Assembly: GCA_024449915.1 (NCBI GenBank)
Contig: JAMZAV010001820.1
Span: forward strand, 1-64,000
From: Sweltsa coloradensis
Taxonomy: Eukaryota; Arthropoda; Insecta; Plecoptera; Chloroperlidae
Length of the DNA: 64,000 nt
Direction of reading: 5' to 3'
Part shown: positions 39,801 through 41,626 of the stretch, in pieces
How positions within the stretch are numbered: the stretch's first letter is position 1
How the letters are laid out: every line of letters begins with the position of its first letter
Notes under the pieces: generated by a model
Told to the model about the DNA's origin: nothing
Databases searched by the model: none
What the model saw: the letters and a program-made list of their open reading frames with translations, nothing else
Translations under genes and position numbers: made by a program

Positions 39801-40743
39801 ATCGGTTGCCCCTCTTTTAGAGACCATGTCCACATTCTTGGGAGAAATTGCTCCTTATTATGGACGCCAACGATGCTTTTAAGCAATCGGGGCTTCTAAA
39901 CTCATCAATATCCACACGGGATCAAACACAATAACACATTGTTTCGGATTAACGAGCCTTGGTGACTCGTCATAAAACCAAGTACGCTAGTGATAAAGTG
40001 TGCCTTGCGCGCGGTGAAGTTGCGTCTCAGCCGGAGCATGAGTAAGAGCATTTTCACAGAGTGTAGCAAATGTCCTTATACATTCGAAACGAGTAAGTTT
40101 GAAAGAAGTTGGTTCATGTAATTGCATTGCAATGTGTATTCAGATCGATCTCATCTATGGTATTTATCTTCACTCGTTGTCACGTTAAAAACTTTGGTTG
40201 TTGACCTGAATTTATGTTTCTTCTTTTTGTTTCATTTGAGCTCAGATAATGATGGAACTTAAAAGGAGTTGCCTGAATAGCGTCGACTGGAACAACGTCG
40301 ACCACCTCGTGTGTAGTGTACTTTCTTTGTTCCTCCTAACCTTTCGTTGTGCAAGGCCTGTACCAACGAGGAGGTCGACGTTATTCCAGTCGACGCTATT
40401 CAGCGGTGGATGTTATGGGTTACACGTGAATATTACCCCAGATAAGCCTTTGGCCGAATATAACTCTCCACGTCCCAAGACTTGTTCTGCCTTGGTGTTC
40501 CGAGACAAACCATCCTCCAACGGAGTGTTGACAAATAACCAAAACTCTTGATCTTTGAAATGTCAAGTTTGTGATGGTAGTTTCAGTGAGTCTAATTCTA
40601 ATTGCAGTGACCTCGACATCGACATTGAGGACAACGGGGATGGGACGTTCAGCATCTACTACACGGTGAAGGACGCCGGCGACTACACGCTCAGCGTGAA
40701 GTTCGGTGGTCAGCCCGTCCCAGGAGGTTTCTACACGTTCACG
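315..40743 (+). CDS. Filamin gene, partial (CH1 end to Ig repeat 15), 17 exons
   Basis: Filamins are large cytoplasmic actin crosslinkers: two CH domains bind F-actin, and Ig-like repeats form a rod that dimerises at its C-terminus and binds integrins and signalling proteins. Seen here: exons at 315-462, 3343-3550, 5369-5496, 6617-6631, 8098-8236, 8849-9428, 12256-12513, 13012-13310, 18652-18922, 20287-20511, 21929-22495, 22836-23009, 23540-23704, 23784-24400, 24702-24869, 25389-25519 and 40608-40743. All have AG/GT borders and matching phases, giving one open frame of about 1,409 codons. Hallmarks are [19 protein letters not shown] in CH1, APGLCPDW and ADDWL in CH2, and 13 repeats with GPG(L/I/V) openings and PxSPF/Y closings. 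Vertebrate rod-1 has 15 repeats; by similarity the equivalents of R10 and of one of R6/R7 are missing. The start codon and the second half (hinge, R16-R24) lie outside or were not found. Exons are GC-rich against AT-rich introns. It is the single invertebrate filamin or one paralogue; I cannot tell which. Confidence 0.96.
520..960 (-). repeat. Dispersed AT-rich repeat family (copy 1, reverse)
   Basis: Read on the minus strand it shares with 32510-32925 the order of a GGGGTCA.TGAAATTGAAGT stretch with GAAGCGGA-like letters, a T/A-rich run with tttgtatttgtt, a GCGCTCTACC block, a CCACGTTTTT block and repeated TTTTACGATTTTTTCGAT-type blocks. No open frame of any kind is kept. It looks like a non-coding mobile or satellite-like sequence; the class is unknown. 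Other copies lie at 19860-20045, 32510-32925 and 57470-57990. Confidence 0.55.
1509..1546 (-). ncRNA. Hammerhead-like core in left inverted arm
   Basis: On the minus strand the order is CTGATTA, then CGGAAA...TTTCCG pairing arms, then GAAACG. It mirrors the core at 2126-2162 but with one change in the CTGATGA box. Hammerhead ribozymes are known in Penelope pseudo-LTRs, and the position fits. I could not show a convincing stem I or III, so this is a degenerate or merely similar sequence. Confidence 0.3.
1630..1872 (+). pseudogene. GIY-YIG endonuclease domain of a Penelope-like element
   Basis: About 80 codons are open. The motif order is [21 protein letters not shown], then [12 protein letters not shown]. 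This is the GIY-YIG nuclease that nicks target DNA for Penelope-like retrotransposition. The frame breaks at FFQSAFA; the tail resumes in another frame from about 1865. A shorter copy of the same stretch with an internal deletion sits at 8455-8560. It is probably inactive. Confidence 0.7.
2126..2162 (+). ncRNA. Hammerhead-like core in right inverted arm
   Basis: CTGATGA at 2126-2132 is followed by a stem-loop with GGAAA/TTTCC arms and then GAAAC. This is the conserved order of a hammerhead catalytic core. It lies in the terminal repeat of a Penelope-like element, where such ribozymes are known. Stem III would be only about two pairs and stem I is not evident nearby, so activity is unproven. 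Confidence 0.35.
3343..3550 (+). CDS. Filamin exon: CH2 domain, first part
   Basis: The acceptor tctcag ends at 3342 and the donor gtaggc starts at 3551. Its first base completes the split Arg codon. The translation [17 protein letters not shown] continues through [20 protein letters not shown] to [13 protein letters not shown]. This is the filamin CH2 domain: LLxWIQxK opening, [15 protein letters not shown] core, ADDWL helix. Its length matches vertebrate filamin without gaps. The exon ends in phase 0, at the place where vertebrate filamins continue V-x-x-PEE. Confidence 0.96.
3854..3958. repeat. Imperfect inverted repeat (hairpin, ~47-bp arms)
   Basis: The left arm 3854-3899 (GAAACGAAGGGATGTAAACC onward to AAATCAAGGG) pairs with the right arm 3910-3958 across a loop of about 10 nt. 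The arms carry small mismatches and unequal spacers. It is a MITE-like or foldback remnant with no recognised family. Confidence 0.65.
4247..4388. repeat. Palindrome of two inverted tRNA-like sequences
   Basis: Arms 4247-4307 and 4328-4388 are inverted copies. Each, read toward the outside, carries GGTAAGAGC, a segment like GCCAAGGTCC, and GGTTCAATCCC / GGTTCAATTCCC, the form of a pol III B box, ending in GGCACC. The minus-strand arm also has a CTCAGTTAATTGGTAAGAGC box like a tRNA D-arm. This is a tRNA-derived (SINE-like) unit joined head to head. A single related arm lies at 45150-45205. Confidence 0.6.
4485..4640. mobile_element. Foldback with GAAACG core, Penelope/retrozyme-like terminus
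   Basis: TAGCTTTACGGAAAATATCA on the left and TGATATTTTCCGGAAATC on the right are inverted around CCCAACGTTTCGGAATAAAT. The same arms, and the neighbouring CTTTCGTGATCCATGGTTTA, recur at 44108-44345 and 45360-45490. The CGAAACGTTGGG core (minus strand, about 4555-4570) resembles the end of a hammerhead in a Penelope pseudo-LTR. Classification is an inference. Confidence 0.45.
5369..5496 (+). CDS. Filamin exon: end of CH2 and linker to Ig repeat 1
   Basis: The acceptor ttttag ends at 5368 and the donor gtgagc starts at 5497. It reads [20 protein letters not shown], then [18 protein letters not shown] and TNPN with a split Arg/Ser codon. PEExxxPxxDExSxMTYLxQ is the signature last helix of filamin CH2, and KLKxGAPLRP is the conserved linker. 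It leaves with AG, so it can join either the microexon at 6617 (AG+T = Ser) or directly the exon at 8098 (AG+G = Arg). Confidence 0.96.
5497..6616 (+). other. Intron, no recognised feature
   Basis: AT-rich. Around 5860-5960 there is a tRNA-head-like ACTCACCCGGTAAGAG and a small inverted pair (GAGGGCTC..GAGACCCTC); neither is strong enough to name. The end carries a good polypyrimidine stretch (ttctttctttttgcc) before the acceptor at 6615-6616. Confidence 0.5.
6617..6631 (+). CDS. Candidate 15-nt filamin microexon
   Basis: tgtgcctcctcctcg is bounded by ttgcag (ending 6616) and gtaagt (from 6632), both near-consensus, with a T-rich tract upstream. It enters in phase 2 and leaves in phase 2, exactly like the exons on each side, so its inclusion adds Ser-Val-Pro-Pro-Pro (with Arg kept) in the CH2-repeat 1 linker without shifting frame. 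Skipping it also leaves the frame intact, so it may be an alternative cassette. Vertebrate filamins have a short KLNPKK stretch here. There is no transcript evidence. Confidence 0.6.
6632..8097 (+). other. Intron, no recognised feature
   Basis: AT-rich sequence. A short inverted pair brackets 7355-7430 (TGATAGAGC ... GCTCTATCAC) with a GAGGCGAGCCTC palindrome inside; it may be a small MITE remnant. I see nothing else I can support. Confidence 0.5.
8098..8236 (+). CDS. Filamin exon: Ig repeat 1, N-terminal half
   Basis: The acceptor ttccag ends at 8097 and the donor gtgagt starts at 8237. After the split Arg codon it reads [18 protein letters not shown], then [20 protein letters not shown] and PAGQPEA. 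It opens the first filamin repeat with the typical [10 protein letters not shown] and FTVET strands. It ends in phase 0. Confidence 0.95.
8455..8560 (+). mobile_element. Penelope-like GIY-YIG fragment with internal deletion
   Basis: AAACCTGCCAATGATATTCA followed by an ATCAAGGGCTGT.. and ..GAGATTCCTTGCGCA segment aligns with 1642-1700 of the element at 1465. It then jumps to GAGCATGCATGGGACAAAGT, which aligns with 1817-1838. The YIGETGR core has therefore been deleted and the frame is closed. This is a short dead relic of the same family. Confidence 0.6.
8760..8840 (+). repeat. SINE-like 3' tail ending in (ATCA)n
   Basis: TCGCTCGAATAGTCAAAGTG and TAATATGAGACGTAAGCAAT are followed by ATCA repeats. 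The same tail (CTCGATTAGCCAAGTTGCAT, AAATATGAGACGTTAAGCAA, then CAATCAATCA) lies at 56325-56385. A shared tail ending in a 4-nt repeat is typical of SINEs or LINEs. The tail touches the polypyrimidine tract of the filamin exon at 8849. Confidence 0.55.
8849..9428 (+). CDS. Filamin exon: rest of repeat 1, all of repeat 2, start of repeat 3
   Basis: The acceptor ctttcag ends at 8848 and the donor gtaaga starts at 9429. It reads [20 protein letters not shown] in repeat 1, [20 protein letters not shown] opening repeat 2, and [20 protein letters not shown] opening repeat 3. [11 protein letters not shown] and [11 protein letters not shown] close repeats 1 and 2. Repeat 3 opens with GRG instead of GPG, as in vertebrate filamin repeat 3, which fixes the numbering. 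It is GC-rich with strong C/G third positions and leaves in phase 1 inside IGPG. Confidence 0.97.
9429..12255 (+). other. Intron with one MITE
   Basis: The hAT-like MITE occupies 10906-11579. The rest (9429-10900 and 11580-12250) is AT-rich and I see no gene, RNA or known repeat in it. Confidence 0.6.
10906..11579 (+). mobile_element. hAT-like MITE (family with AGGGG.GTGCGAGT termini)
   Basis: The left end AGGGGAGTGCGAGTACCCGA and the right end, inverted, AGGAGTGTGCGAGTCC bracket 674 bp without coding capacity. Sub-terminal GACTCGA/TCGAGTC repeats fill both ends. Two copies of the 20-nt TTTTGGTGGAGGTGCCGGGT motif lie at 11015-11034 and (altered) 11066-11085. Related copies are 25866-26444, 27226-27802 and 60268-60757. 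The AGGGG..GTGCGAGT terminus is of the kind seen in hAT MITEs; a clean 8-bp duplication was not visible here. Confidence 0.65.
12256..12513 (+). CDS. Filamin exon: rest of repeat 3 and start of repeat 4
   Basis: The acceptor tttgtag ends at 12255 and the donor gtgagc starts at 12514, phase 1 to phase 1. It reads [20 protein letters not shown], closes repeat 3 with [15 protein letters not shown], and opens repeat 4 with [20 protein letters not shown]. GLxGGVVG is also the start of vertebrate repeat 4. Confidence 0.96.
12514..13011 (+). other. Intron, nothing recognised
   Basis: Roughly 500 bp of AT-rich sequence. No repeat, RNA or coding signal was seen. Confidence 0.6.
13012..13310 (+). CDS. 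Filamin exon: rest of repeat 4 and first half of repeat 5
   Basis: The acceptor gtttcag ends at 13011 and the donor gtagaa starts at 13311. It reads [20 protein letters not shown], then [18 protein letters not shown], and opens repeat 5 with [20 protein letters not shown]. The EGPSQAKI and GEYAVH stretches are shared with vertebrate repeat 4. It ends in phase 0 after DIQ. Confidence 0.96.
14930..15690 (-). pseudogene. Jockey-like LINE ORF1 remnant (PRE_C2HC and zinc knuckles)
   Basis: The minus strand is open from 15676 to 15209. It starts [14 protein letters not shown] and carries [40 protein letters not shown] and [12 protein letters not shown]. The order of a Y..I...LK block, a V(L)RGL block and a CxxC zinc-knuckle start is the PRE_C2HC region of jockey-type non-LTR retrotransposon ORF1 proteins, which bind RNA. 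After a frame break a further knuckle, [18 protein letters not shown], lies near 15080-15150. There is no RT next to it. It is a truncated, dead insertion antisense to filamin. Confidence 0.7.
16146..16163 (-). repeat. Solo copy of the tRNA-Ala-3'-end-like 20-mer
   Basis: Reverse complement of GTGGTGGAGGTGCCGGGT, i.e. ACCCGGCACCTCCACCA on the minus strand. It does not sit in a recognisable larger repeat shared with the other copies. See the finding on this motif. Confidence 0.8.
16266..16386. repeat. Foldback carrying a hammerhead-like core
   Basis: GACATAATGAATTCT at the left and GAATTCATTATGTCAC at the right are inverted. Between them lies CCTTGACAATGGGCAGGGAG followed by ATCTGCCCGAAACGTTGG: a GGGCAG/CTGCCC stem followed by GAAACGTTGG, the shape of a Penelope pseudo-LTR hammerhead end with a degenerate CTGANGA box. 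It lies just 5' of the Penelope RT relic. Confidence 0.45.
16466..17740 (+). mobile_element. Penelope-like retroelement, decayed RT plus GIY-YIG
   Basis: In order: [17 protein letters not shown] (RT motif A, 16535-16585), then after a frameshift [19 protein letters not shown] (motif B), [17 protein letters not shown] (motif C), LPFLDVLL and VFRKPTHTN, a stop, and further on [20 protein letters not shown] (GIY-YIG, about 17397-17455) and a terminal SVTWKPVI stretch near 17690. This RT-then-GIY-YIG order defines Penelope-like elements. The catalytic YVDD-type box reads YIND, losing one Asp, and there are several frame breaks and stops. A minus-strand GAAACGTCGG core lies at 16466-16493. It is dead. 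Confidence 0.85.
16612..17016 (+). pseudogene. Penelope-like reverse transcriptase fragment
   Basis: An open stretch of 134 codons includes [33 protein letters not shown] and [14 protein letters not shown], ending FRKPTHTN and a stop. These are RT motifs B, C and D/E in Penelope form (the fingers are upstream in other frames). The YIND box lacks the first catalytic Asp of the usual pair, so it would not polymerise. The first 19 codons read across a frame break and are not RT. Confidence 0.8.
18140..18230 (+). repeat. Short repeat shared with the 371-bp tandem units
   Basis: AACGTCTATCCTATTCAGTT, an AAAAAAC run, then ACAAAGGAGGACCACT.AATAAAT. The same order occurs three times inside the element at 33936-35319 (AACGTCTATCCTATTTAGTT ... 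CATAGGAGGACAACTTAATA) and, weaker, at 61197-61250. It is probably a fragment of a mobile element family. Confidence 0.55.
18558..18576 (-). repeat. Solo copy of the tRNA-Ala-3'-end-like 20-mer
   Basis: CTTGGTGGAGGTGCCGGGT on +, i.e. ACCCGGCACCTCCACCAAG on the minus strand, 76 bp before the exon at 18652. There is no larger shared repeat around it. Confidence 0.8.
18652..18922 (+). CDS. Filamin exon: rest of repeat 5 and start of the next repeat
   Basis: The acceptor tttccag ends at 18651 and the donor gtacga starts at 18923. It reads [20 protein letters not shown], closes with [16 protein letters not shown], and opens the next repeat with [20 protein letters not shown] and CKEAGQG. VxVxGPGV and FxxDCxEAGQG are typical of vertebrate repeat 6. 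It leaves in phase 1. Confidence 0.96.
18923..20286 (+). other. Intron with dispersed repeat and homopolymer tracts
   Basis: It has a G run at about 19132-19145, an A run at 19955-19978 and a copy of the AT-rich dispersed family at 19860-20045. 19150-19700 shows nothing recognised. Confidence 0.55.
19860..20045 (+). repeat. Dispersed AT-rich repeat family (copy 2)
   Basis: GAGACATACAAACAAAA followed by a long A run, then ACAAATTTTTCCGGCAGAGT and CGCTCGCTTCGCTCGCTTAA. The order matches 57480-57600 in reverse (AGCGTAGCGAGCGAAGCGAA ... TTTGTATTTTTGTGTGTCTG). It is non-coding and of unknown class. Confidence 0.5.
20287..20511 (+). CDS. Filamin exon: second half of a hybrid repeat 6/7, start of repeat 8
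   Basis: The acceptor tgtag ends at 20286 and the donor gtaagt starts at 20512. It reads [20 protein letters not shown], then [20 protein letters not shown] and [17 protein letters not shown]. The first part continues the repeat begun in the previous exon. The end KIKVDGLEP corresponds to the unusual GL opening of vertebrate repeat 8 (KIKVSGL), so one repeat between vertebrate R6 and R8 has been lost or was never gained. Phase 1 to phase 1. Confidence 0.95.
20512..21928 (+). other. Intron with one hairpin element
   Basis: It holds an inverted-repeat element with purine/pyrimidine-rich arms (21553-21829). 20512-21540 shows nothing recognised. Confidence 0.6.
21553..21829. repeat. Inverted-repeat (MITE-like) element, ~40-bp arms
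   Basis: The left arm 21553-21590 (CTTTGTAAAAGTAAAAGATG onward to GAAGAGAAAGAG) pairs with the right arm 21789-21829 (CTCTTTCTCTTCACGATTTC onward to ACTTTTCTTAAAAAG). The 200-bp interior is non-coding. No target duplication was identified. Confidence 0.6.
21929..22495 (+). CDS. Filamin exon: repeat 8, repeat 9 and opening of the next repeat
   Basis: I place the acceptor at gcgtag (ending 21928), because only this AG gives the phase left open by the previous exon and keeps the same spacing as vertebrate repeat 8 ([20 protein letters not shown]). Other AGs at 21942-21953 would break the frame. Repeat 9 opens [19 protein letters not shown] and has [20 protein letters not shown] and HIPGSPFQ, very close to vertebrate repeat 9. 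The exon ends [14 protein letters not shown], opening the equivalent of vertebrate repeat 11. The donor gtacgc starts at 22496. Confidence 0.93.
22496..22835 (+). other. Intron, nothing recognised
   Basis: T-rich, with no repeat or RNA seen. Confidence 0.6.
22836..23009 (+). CDS. Filamin exon: repeat 11 equivalent, middle part
   Basis: The acceptor ttacag ends at 22835 and the donor gtaagc starts at 23010. It reads [20 protein letters not shown], then [20 protein letters not shown] and YTPFEEG. FxVDxRA and NPSGNxTE are characteristic of vertebrate repeat 11, so repeat 9 here joins directly to repeat 11 and the repeat 10 equivalent is missing. Phase 1 to phase 1. Confidence 0.95.
23010..23539 (+). 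other. Intron with one altered motif copy
   Basis: A variant of the dispersed 20-mer (TGGAGGTGGTGCCGGGT, 23086-23102) is the only thing recognised. Confidence 0.5.
23540..23704 (+). CDS. Filamin exon: end of repeat 11, start of repeat 12
   Basis: The acceptor tttcag ends at 23539 and the donor gtacgt starts at 23705. It reads [20 protein letters not shown], then [20 protein letters not shown] and VETKG. YDGxPxPxSPF and the GCDP linker are shared with vertebrate repeats 11-12. Phase 1 to phase 1. Confidence 0.96.
23784..24400 (+). CDS. Filamin exon: repeat 12, repeat 13 and half of repeat 14
   Basis: The acceptor ttgcag ends at 23783 after a short 79-bp intron. The donor gtgagg starts at 24401. 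It reads [20 protein letters not shown] and [20 protein letters not shown]; then repeat 13 opens [20 protein letters not shown] and repeat 14 opens [26 protein letters not shown](V/I)EGPSEAKM and [10 protein letters not shown] match vertebrate repeat 12 almost exactly. It ends in phase 0 after VQVK. Confidence 0.97.
24401..24701 (+). other. Intron, nothing recognised
   Basis: AT-rich, with a short CTG repeat near 24584-24595 and no other feature. Confidence 0.6.
24702..24869 (+). CDS. Filamin exon: second half of repeat 14
   Basis: The acceptor cgttag ends at 24701 and the donor gtaagt starts at 24870, phase 0 to phase 0 (56 codons). It reads [20 protein letters not shown], then [20 protein letters not shown] and [14 protein letters not shown]. 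The GRYxxxxKYGG..P.SP and AVxTG ending are those of vertebrate repeat 14. Confidence 0.96.
24870..25388 (+). other. Intron, nothing recognised
   Basis: AT-rich with a G run at about 25061-25070. There is no other feature. Confidence 0.6.
25389..25519 (+). CDS. Filamin exon: first half of repeat 15
   Basis: The acceptor tttgcag ends at 25388 and the donor gtaagc starts at 25520. It reads [20 protein letters not shown], then [20 protein letters not shown] and TSG, leaving AG of a Ser codon. The lack of GPG at the start and the GEExxITV and AGxGxVTC strands correspond to vertebrate repeat 15. The next exon lies 15 kb away. Confidence 0.95.
25866..26444 (+). mobile_element. Nested MITE in dimer copy 1
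   Basis: Same family as 10906-11579: the right end is GACTCGCACACCCCT, there are sub-terminal ACTCGACTCGA repeats, and the interior carries AGCCTAGCCCTAATA and GGAGCCTACATTTAGAC blocks. The left end is damaged (TGTGCGAATATTA). The 20-nt motif TTTTGGTGGAGGTGCCGGGT is at 25888-25907. It is non-coding. Confidence 0.7.
27226..27802 (+). mobile_element. Nested MITE in dimer copy 2
   Basis: It occupies the same site as the MITE in copy 1. The left end GGGGTGTGCGAAAATTA is better kept, and the right end is GACTCGCACACCACT. The 20-nt motif is at 27251-27270. Its divergence from copy 1 is modest and spread out, as in the surrounding element. Confidence 0.7.
28320..28490 (+). repeat. 43-bp minisatellite hosting the hAT-like dimer
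   Basis: Four units of AACCTAACACAAGTCCGTTG then TTGACGTCATCAAGACAAGT and ACC repeat with period 43. A diverged unit also lies left of the insertion (25555-25611: CTAACACAGATCCGCTGTTG ...), so the dimer landed inside the array. Each unit carries TGACGTCA, a CRE-like palindrome. Confidence 0.75.
28570..28660 (+). repeat. tRNA-like (possible SINE head)
   Basis: ACTAGCCACTGGTACAG resembles a pol III A box, and CCCTGGCTCAAATCCCGGTC about 60 bp later resembles a B box and T-arm. The D-arm and acceptor are not paired, so it is not a tRNA gene. A tRNA-derived SINE relic is the likeliest reading. Confidence 0.35.
29869..30067 (+). repeat. Cluster of three tRNA-Ala-3'-end-like 20-mers
   Basis: Copies at 29869-29888 (ACCCGGCACCTCCACCAAAA), 29995-30012 (TCCGGCACCTCCACCAAA) and 30048-30067 (ACCCGGCACCTCCACCAAAA), all on +. 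The first and third are preceded by GGATTAATTTCGACTAC-like sequence, so the region may be a local duplication of a unit that carries the motif at its end. Confidence 0.8.
30505..31070. repeat. Minisatellite with GGCTATACGTAGCC units
   Basis: Variable units of about 17-36 bp combine GGCTATACGTAGCCAC, ATACAAGGCCATACGTA and CCACAACCGAG. The core has GGCTA/TAGCC inverted arms and TACGTA-like centres, so the array is rich in short palindromes and CpG. The open minus-strand reading frames in it are just low-complexity translation. Confidence 0.75.
32510..32925 (+). repeat. Dispersed AT-rich repeat family (copy 3)
   Basis: It shows, in order, AAATCGTAAAAGTACGATAT, CCAAAAAACGTGGCAAGCCT, AGATTTCGAAGGTCCCC, GGTAGAGCGCGAACAAACAG, ACAAAAATACAAACAAAAAA, a G run and CATTGAAATTGAAGTCTTCG with CTTCGCTTATCC. 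The same blocks run in reverse at 520-960 and 57470-57760. It is non-coding and of unknown class. Confidence 0.55.
33850..33901 (+). repeat. (ATC)n and (ATA)n microsatellite
   Basis: ATCATCATC... passes into ATAATAATA.... Confidence 0.9.
33903..35395 (-). mobile_element. tRNA-derived SINE split by a hAT element
   Basis: The parts 33903-33935 and 35320-35395 form one SINE once the insertion is taken out. On the minus strand it has GGTGGCTCAATTGGTAGAGC (A box), a spacer with GCCGGAGGTTC, and GGGTTCGAACCCCAG (B box), followed by GGGGCAAACTTTTACGACAA. A fragment of its tail plus B box recurs at 35585-35632 and a tail palindrome at 44417-44482. It is tRNA-like, but the tail downstream of the B box and the lack of acceptor pairing mark it as a SINE. 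Confidence 0.65.
33936..35319 (+). mobile_element. hAT-type element with 371-bp internal tandem repeats
   Basis: The termini CAGTGGCGGATCTAGG and (inverted) CAGTGGCGGATACAGG are bounded by ACTGGGGT at 33928-33935 and 35320-35327, a perfect 8-bp target duplication that identifies a hAT-superfamily insertion. CAGTGGCGGAT is a familiar hAT terminus. The interior is three units of 371-372 bp starting GCGCCGCAGGCG at 34056, 34428 and 34799, plus a partial fourth from 35170, framed by G runs. There is no transposase: non-autonomous. Confidence 0.85.
35585..35632 (-). repeat. Fragment of the split SINE family
   Basis: GGCAGTTGTCGTAAAAGTTT, GACCCGACTTGG and GTTCGAACCCC match the tail and B box of the SINE at 33903-35395. 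The tRNA head is missing. Confidence 0.55.
35672..35879 (-). mobile_element. tRNA-derived SINE (second family), copy 1
   Basis: On the minus strand it has GCACCGACAGTGTTGGCTCA (A-box region), GGGAGGTCCCGGGTTCAAAT (B box), then GACGAGACCGGCAATCCTGA, TTTTTCTCGAGGTTTTCCTC and a GGGATTGAGTCCTC body ending with CCTGAAGAGGGGCA. The copy at 52486-52745 has the same order. The central part is presumably the family's conserved body. Confidence 0.7.
38289..38315. repeat. 27-bp near-perfect palindrome
   Basis: CGTTGAGTGAATA, one A, then the exact inverse TATTCACTCAACG. It is isolated and its function is unknown. Confidence 0.7.
38430..39360 (+). repeat. Three diverged copies of a GCAAGCTAGA-containing segment
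   Basis: Segments near 38430-38520, 38530-38640 and 39270-39360 share GTTCG/GTTTTTCGCATTTT.CTCGTA, an AAC.G.GCAAGCTAGA block and a TTGGTTATT.GTGATC block (absent from the third copy). They are imperfect and of unknown class; possibly remnants of one element. Confidence 0.4.
39740..39812 (-). pseudogene. tRNA-Gly(CCC)-like relic
   Basis: On the minus strand a stem TCTGC/GCAGA closes the 7-nt loop TTCCCAT (anticodon CCC), followed by a T-arm-like GGGAATTCGATTCCC. The acceptor ends do not pair and the D-arm is poor, so this is a tRNA pseudogene or SINE head rather than a working tRNA gene. Confidence 0.4.
40273..40403. repeat. GC-rich inverted repeat, 38-bp arms, just upstream of a filamin exon
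   Basis: The left arm 40273-40310 (CTGAATAGCGTCGACTGGAA onward to CACCTCGT) is matched by the inverted right arm 40366-40403 with only two differences, around a 55-nt loop. The arms hold two GTCGAC palindromes and are much richer in G+C than the surrounding intron. There is no family match. It lies 204 bp before the exon at 40608. Confidence 0.8.
40608..40743 (+). CDS. Filamin exon: second half of repeat 15 (last recognised exon)
   Basis: The acceptor attgcag ends at 40607 and the donor gtaaga starts at 40744. Its first T completes the Ser codon split at 25519. It reads [20 protein letters not shown], then [20 protein letters not shown] and FYTFT, ending in phase 0. It is the same place where vertebrate repeat 15 ends before hinge 1. 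The usual NSPF is GGFY here. Reading past the donor meets a stop after four more codons. Confidence 0.95.
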
Positions 40744-41218
40744 GTAAGAAACTAGCACTTGTTCGTTCGTGTCAATAGCACTTAGAGAGGTTGGCAACGA
40801 ACATTGTGTGGTGATTTGAGTGGAATCTAAGGTAGGCAACTCTTGCCCAGAGGCGGGTAGGCCCATCTGTCTCCCGGGCAAATACCAGACTGAAAAGCCA
40901 CTATCACCTAAAATGTGTCTTGGTATCGACTGTTCGTCATGAATCACCCATTGAAGAAATATGGAGGTTTACAATGTTATTTTGGACAAAGCTTTGGAAA
41001 GTATGGATACATGTTTTCAAGGAAACGCTACATTATTTGCAGATTTCGCGTGCTTTGATCAATTTTTTTTTTAAATTACATTAAAAGCCATTTGGCAGAC
41101 CACTCTTTAAATAATTATGTGCTATTCTTCTCATGTTTGATGAAGATTCTACACCCGAAAACCACAAAGAACTGATAATTTCGCATCAAACTGGGAGAAG
41201 CTCCAACTTACAGTTCCA

Positions 41219-41626
41219 GAAGAATATTTTTTATATTACTGACAGAAGATAATGATATCGATGTTGAAGTCGACAGCAATGACGAAACCAACATCAGTGA
41301 ATGTATGTATTGATGATAGTGTGAAAGATGATAAACAACCAACAAAGATCTGCGAATCGTGTAGAAATTGTGCATCTTGTTGTTATTTCGTGTACAGGCG
41401 TTACAATTTGTACAGTGAAACACACAAACTGATTGCATTAGCCTATAAGTTAATTCTTACGTTATCTACAACCCAAGTGGCTTTCGAACGCAGCTTTTCT
41501 GTGCTTAAGTAGATTAAAAATCGTTCCAAAAAATAGTCTTACTCAGAACAACTAGAGGCGGCAGAAAAACGCATACTAACGAATCTCAACAATGACCAAA
41601 TCATTGACATCATCGTAGACGAAGGT
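41219..41626 (+). pseudogene. hAT transposase C-terminal (dimerisation domain) relic
   Basis: YKLILTLSTTQVAFERSFSV followed by LK, a stop, then IKNR and, after another stop, EQLEAAEKRILTNL.N. This is the hAT C-terminal dimerisation signature (L..P.T.ASVERSFS.LK.IK.RLR...L..L). Stops interrupt it and no catalytic part is left. It is not visibly tied to any of the MITEs here. Confidence 0.7.

Larger units (their letters stand above)
25520..40607 (+). other. 15-kb intron rich in mobile elements
   Basis: In order: a minisatellite with an inserted hAT-like dimer (25547-28490), a tRNA-like sequence (28570-28660), a motif cluster (29869-30067), a palindromic-unit minisatellite (30505-31070), a dispersed AT-rich repeat (32510-32925), microsatellites (33850-33900), a SINE split by a hAT element (33903-35395), another SINE (35672-35879), a 27-bp palindrome (38289-38315), a dispersed triplet (38430-39360), a tRNA-Gly-like relic (39740-39812) and an inverted repeat (40273-40403). 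28700-29860, 31200-32500, 33000-33840, 36000-38280 and 39820-40260 show no feature I can support. An open stretch at 28986-29231 is unrecognised. Confidence 0.6.

Noticed and set aside
40744..40755. Short filamin ending by reading through the donor at 40744 (stop after four codons)
   Set aside because: The donor gtaaga is good and repeat 15 is followed by more exons in other filamins; no polyadenylation evidence.
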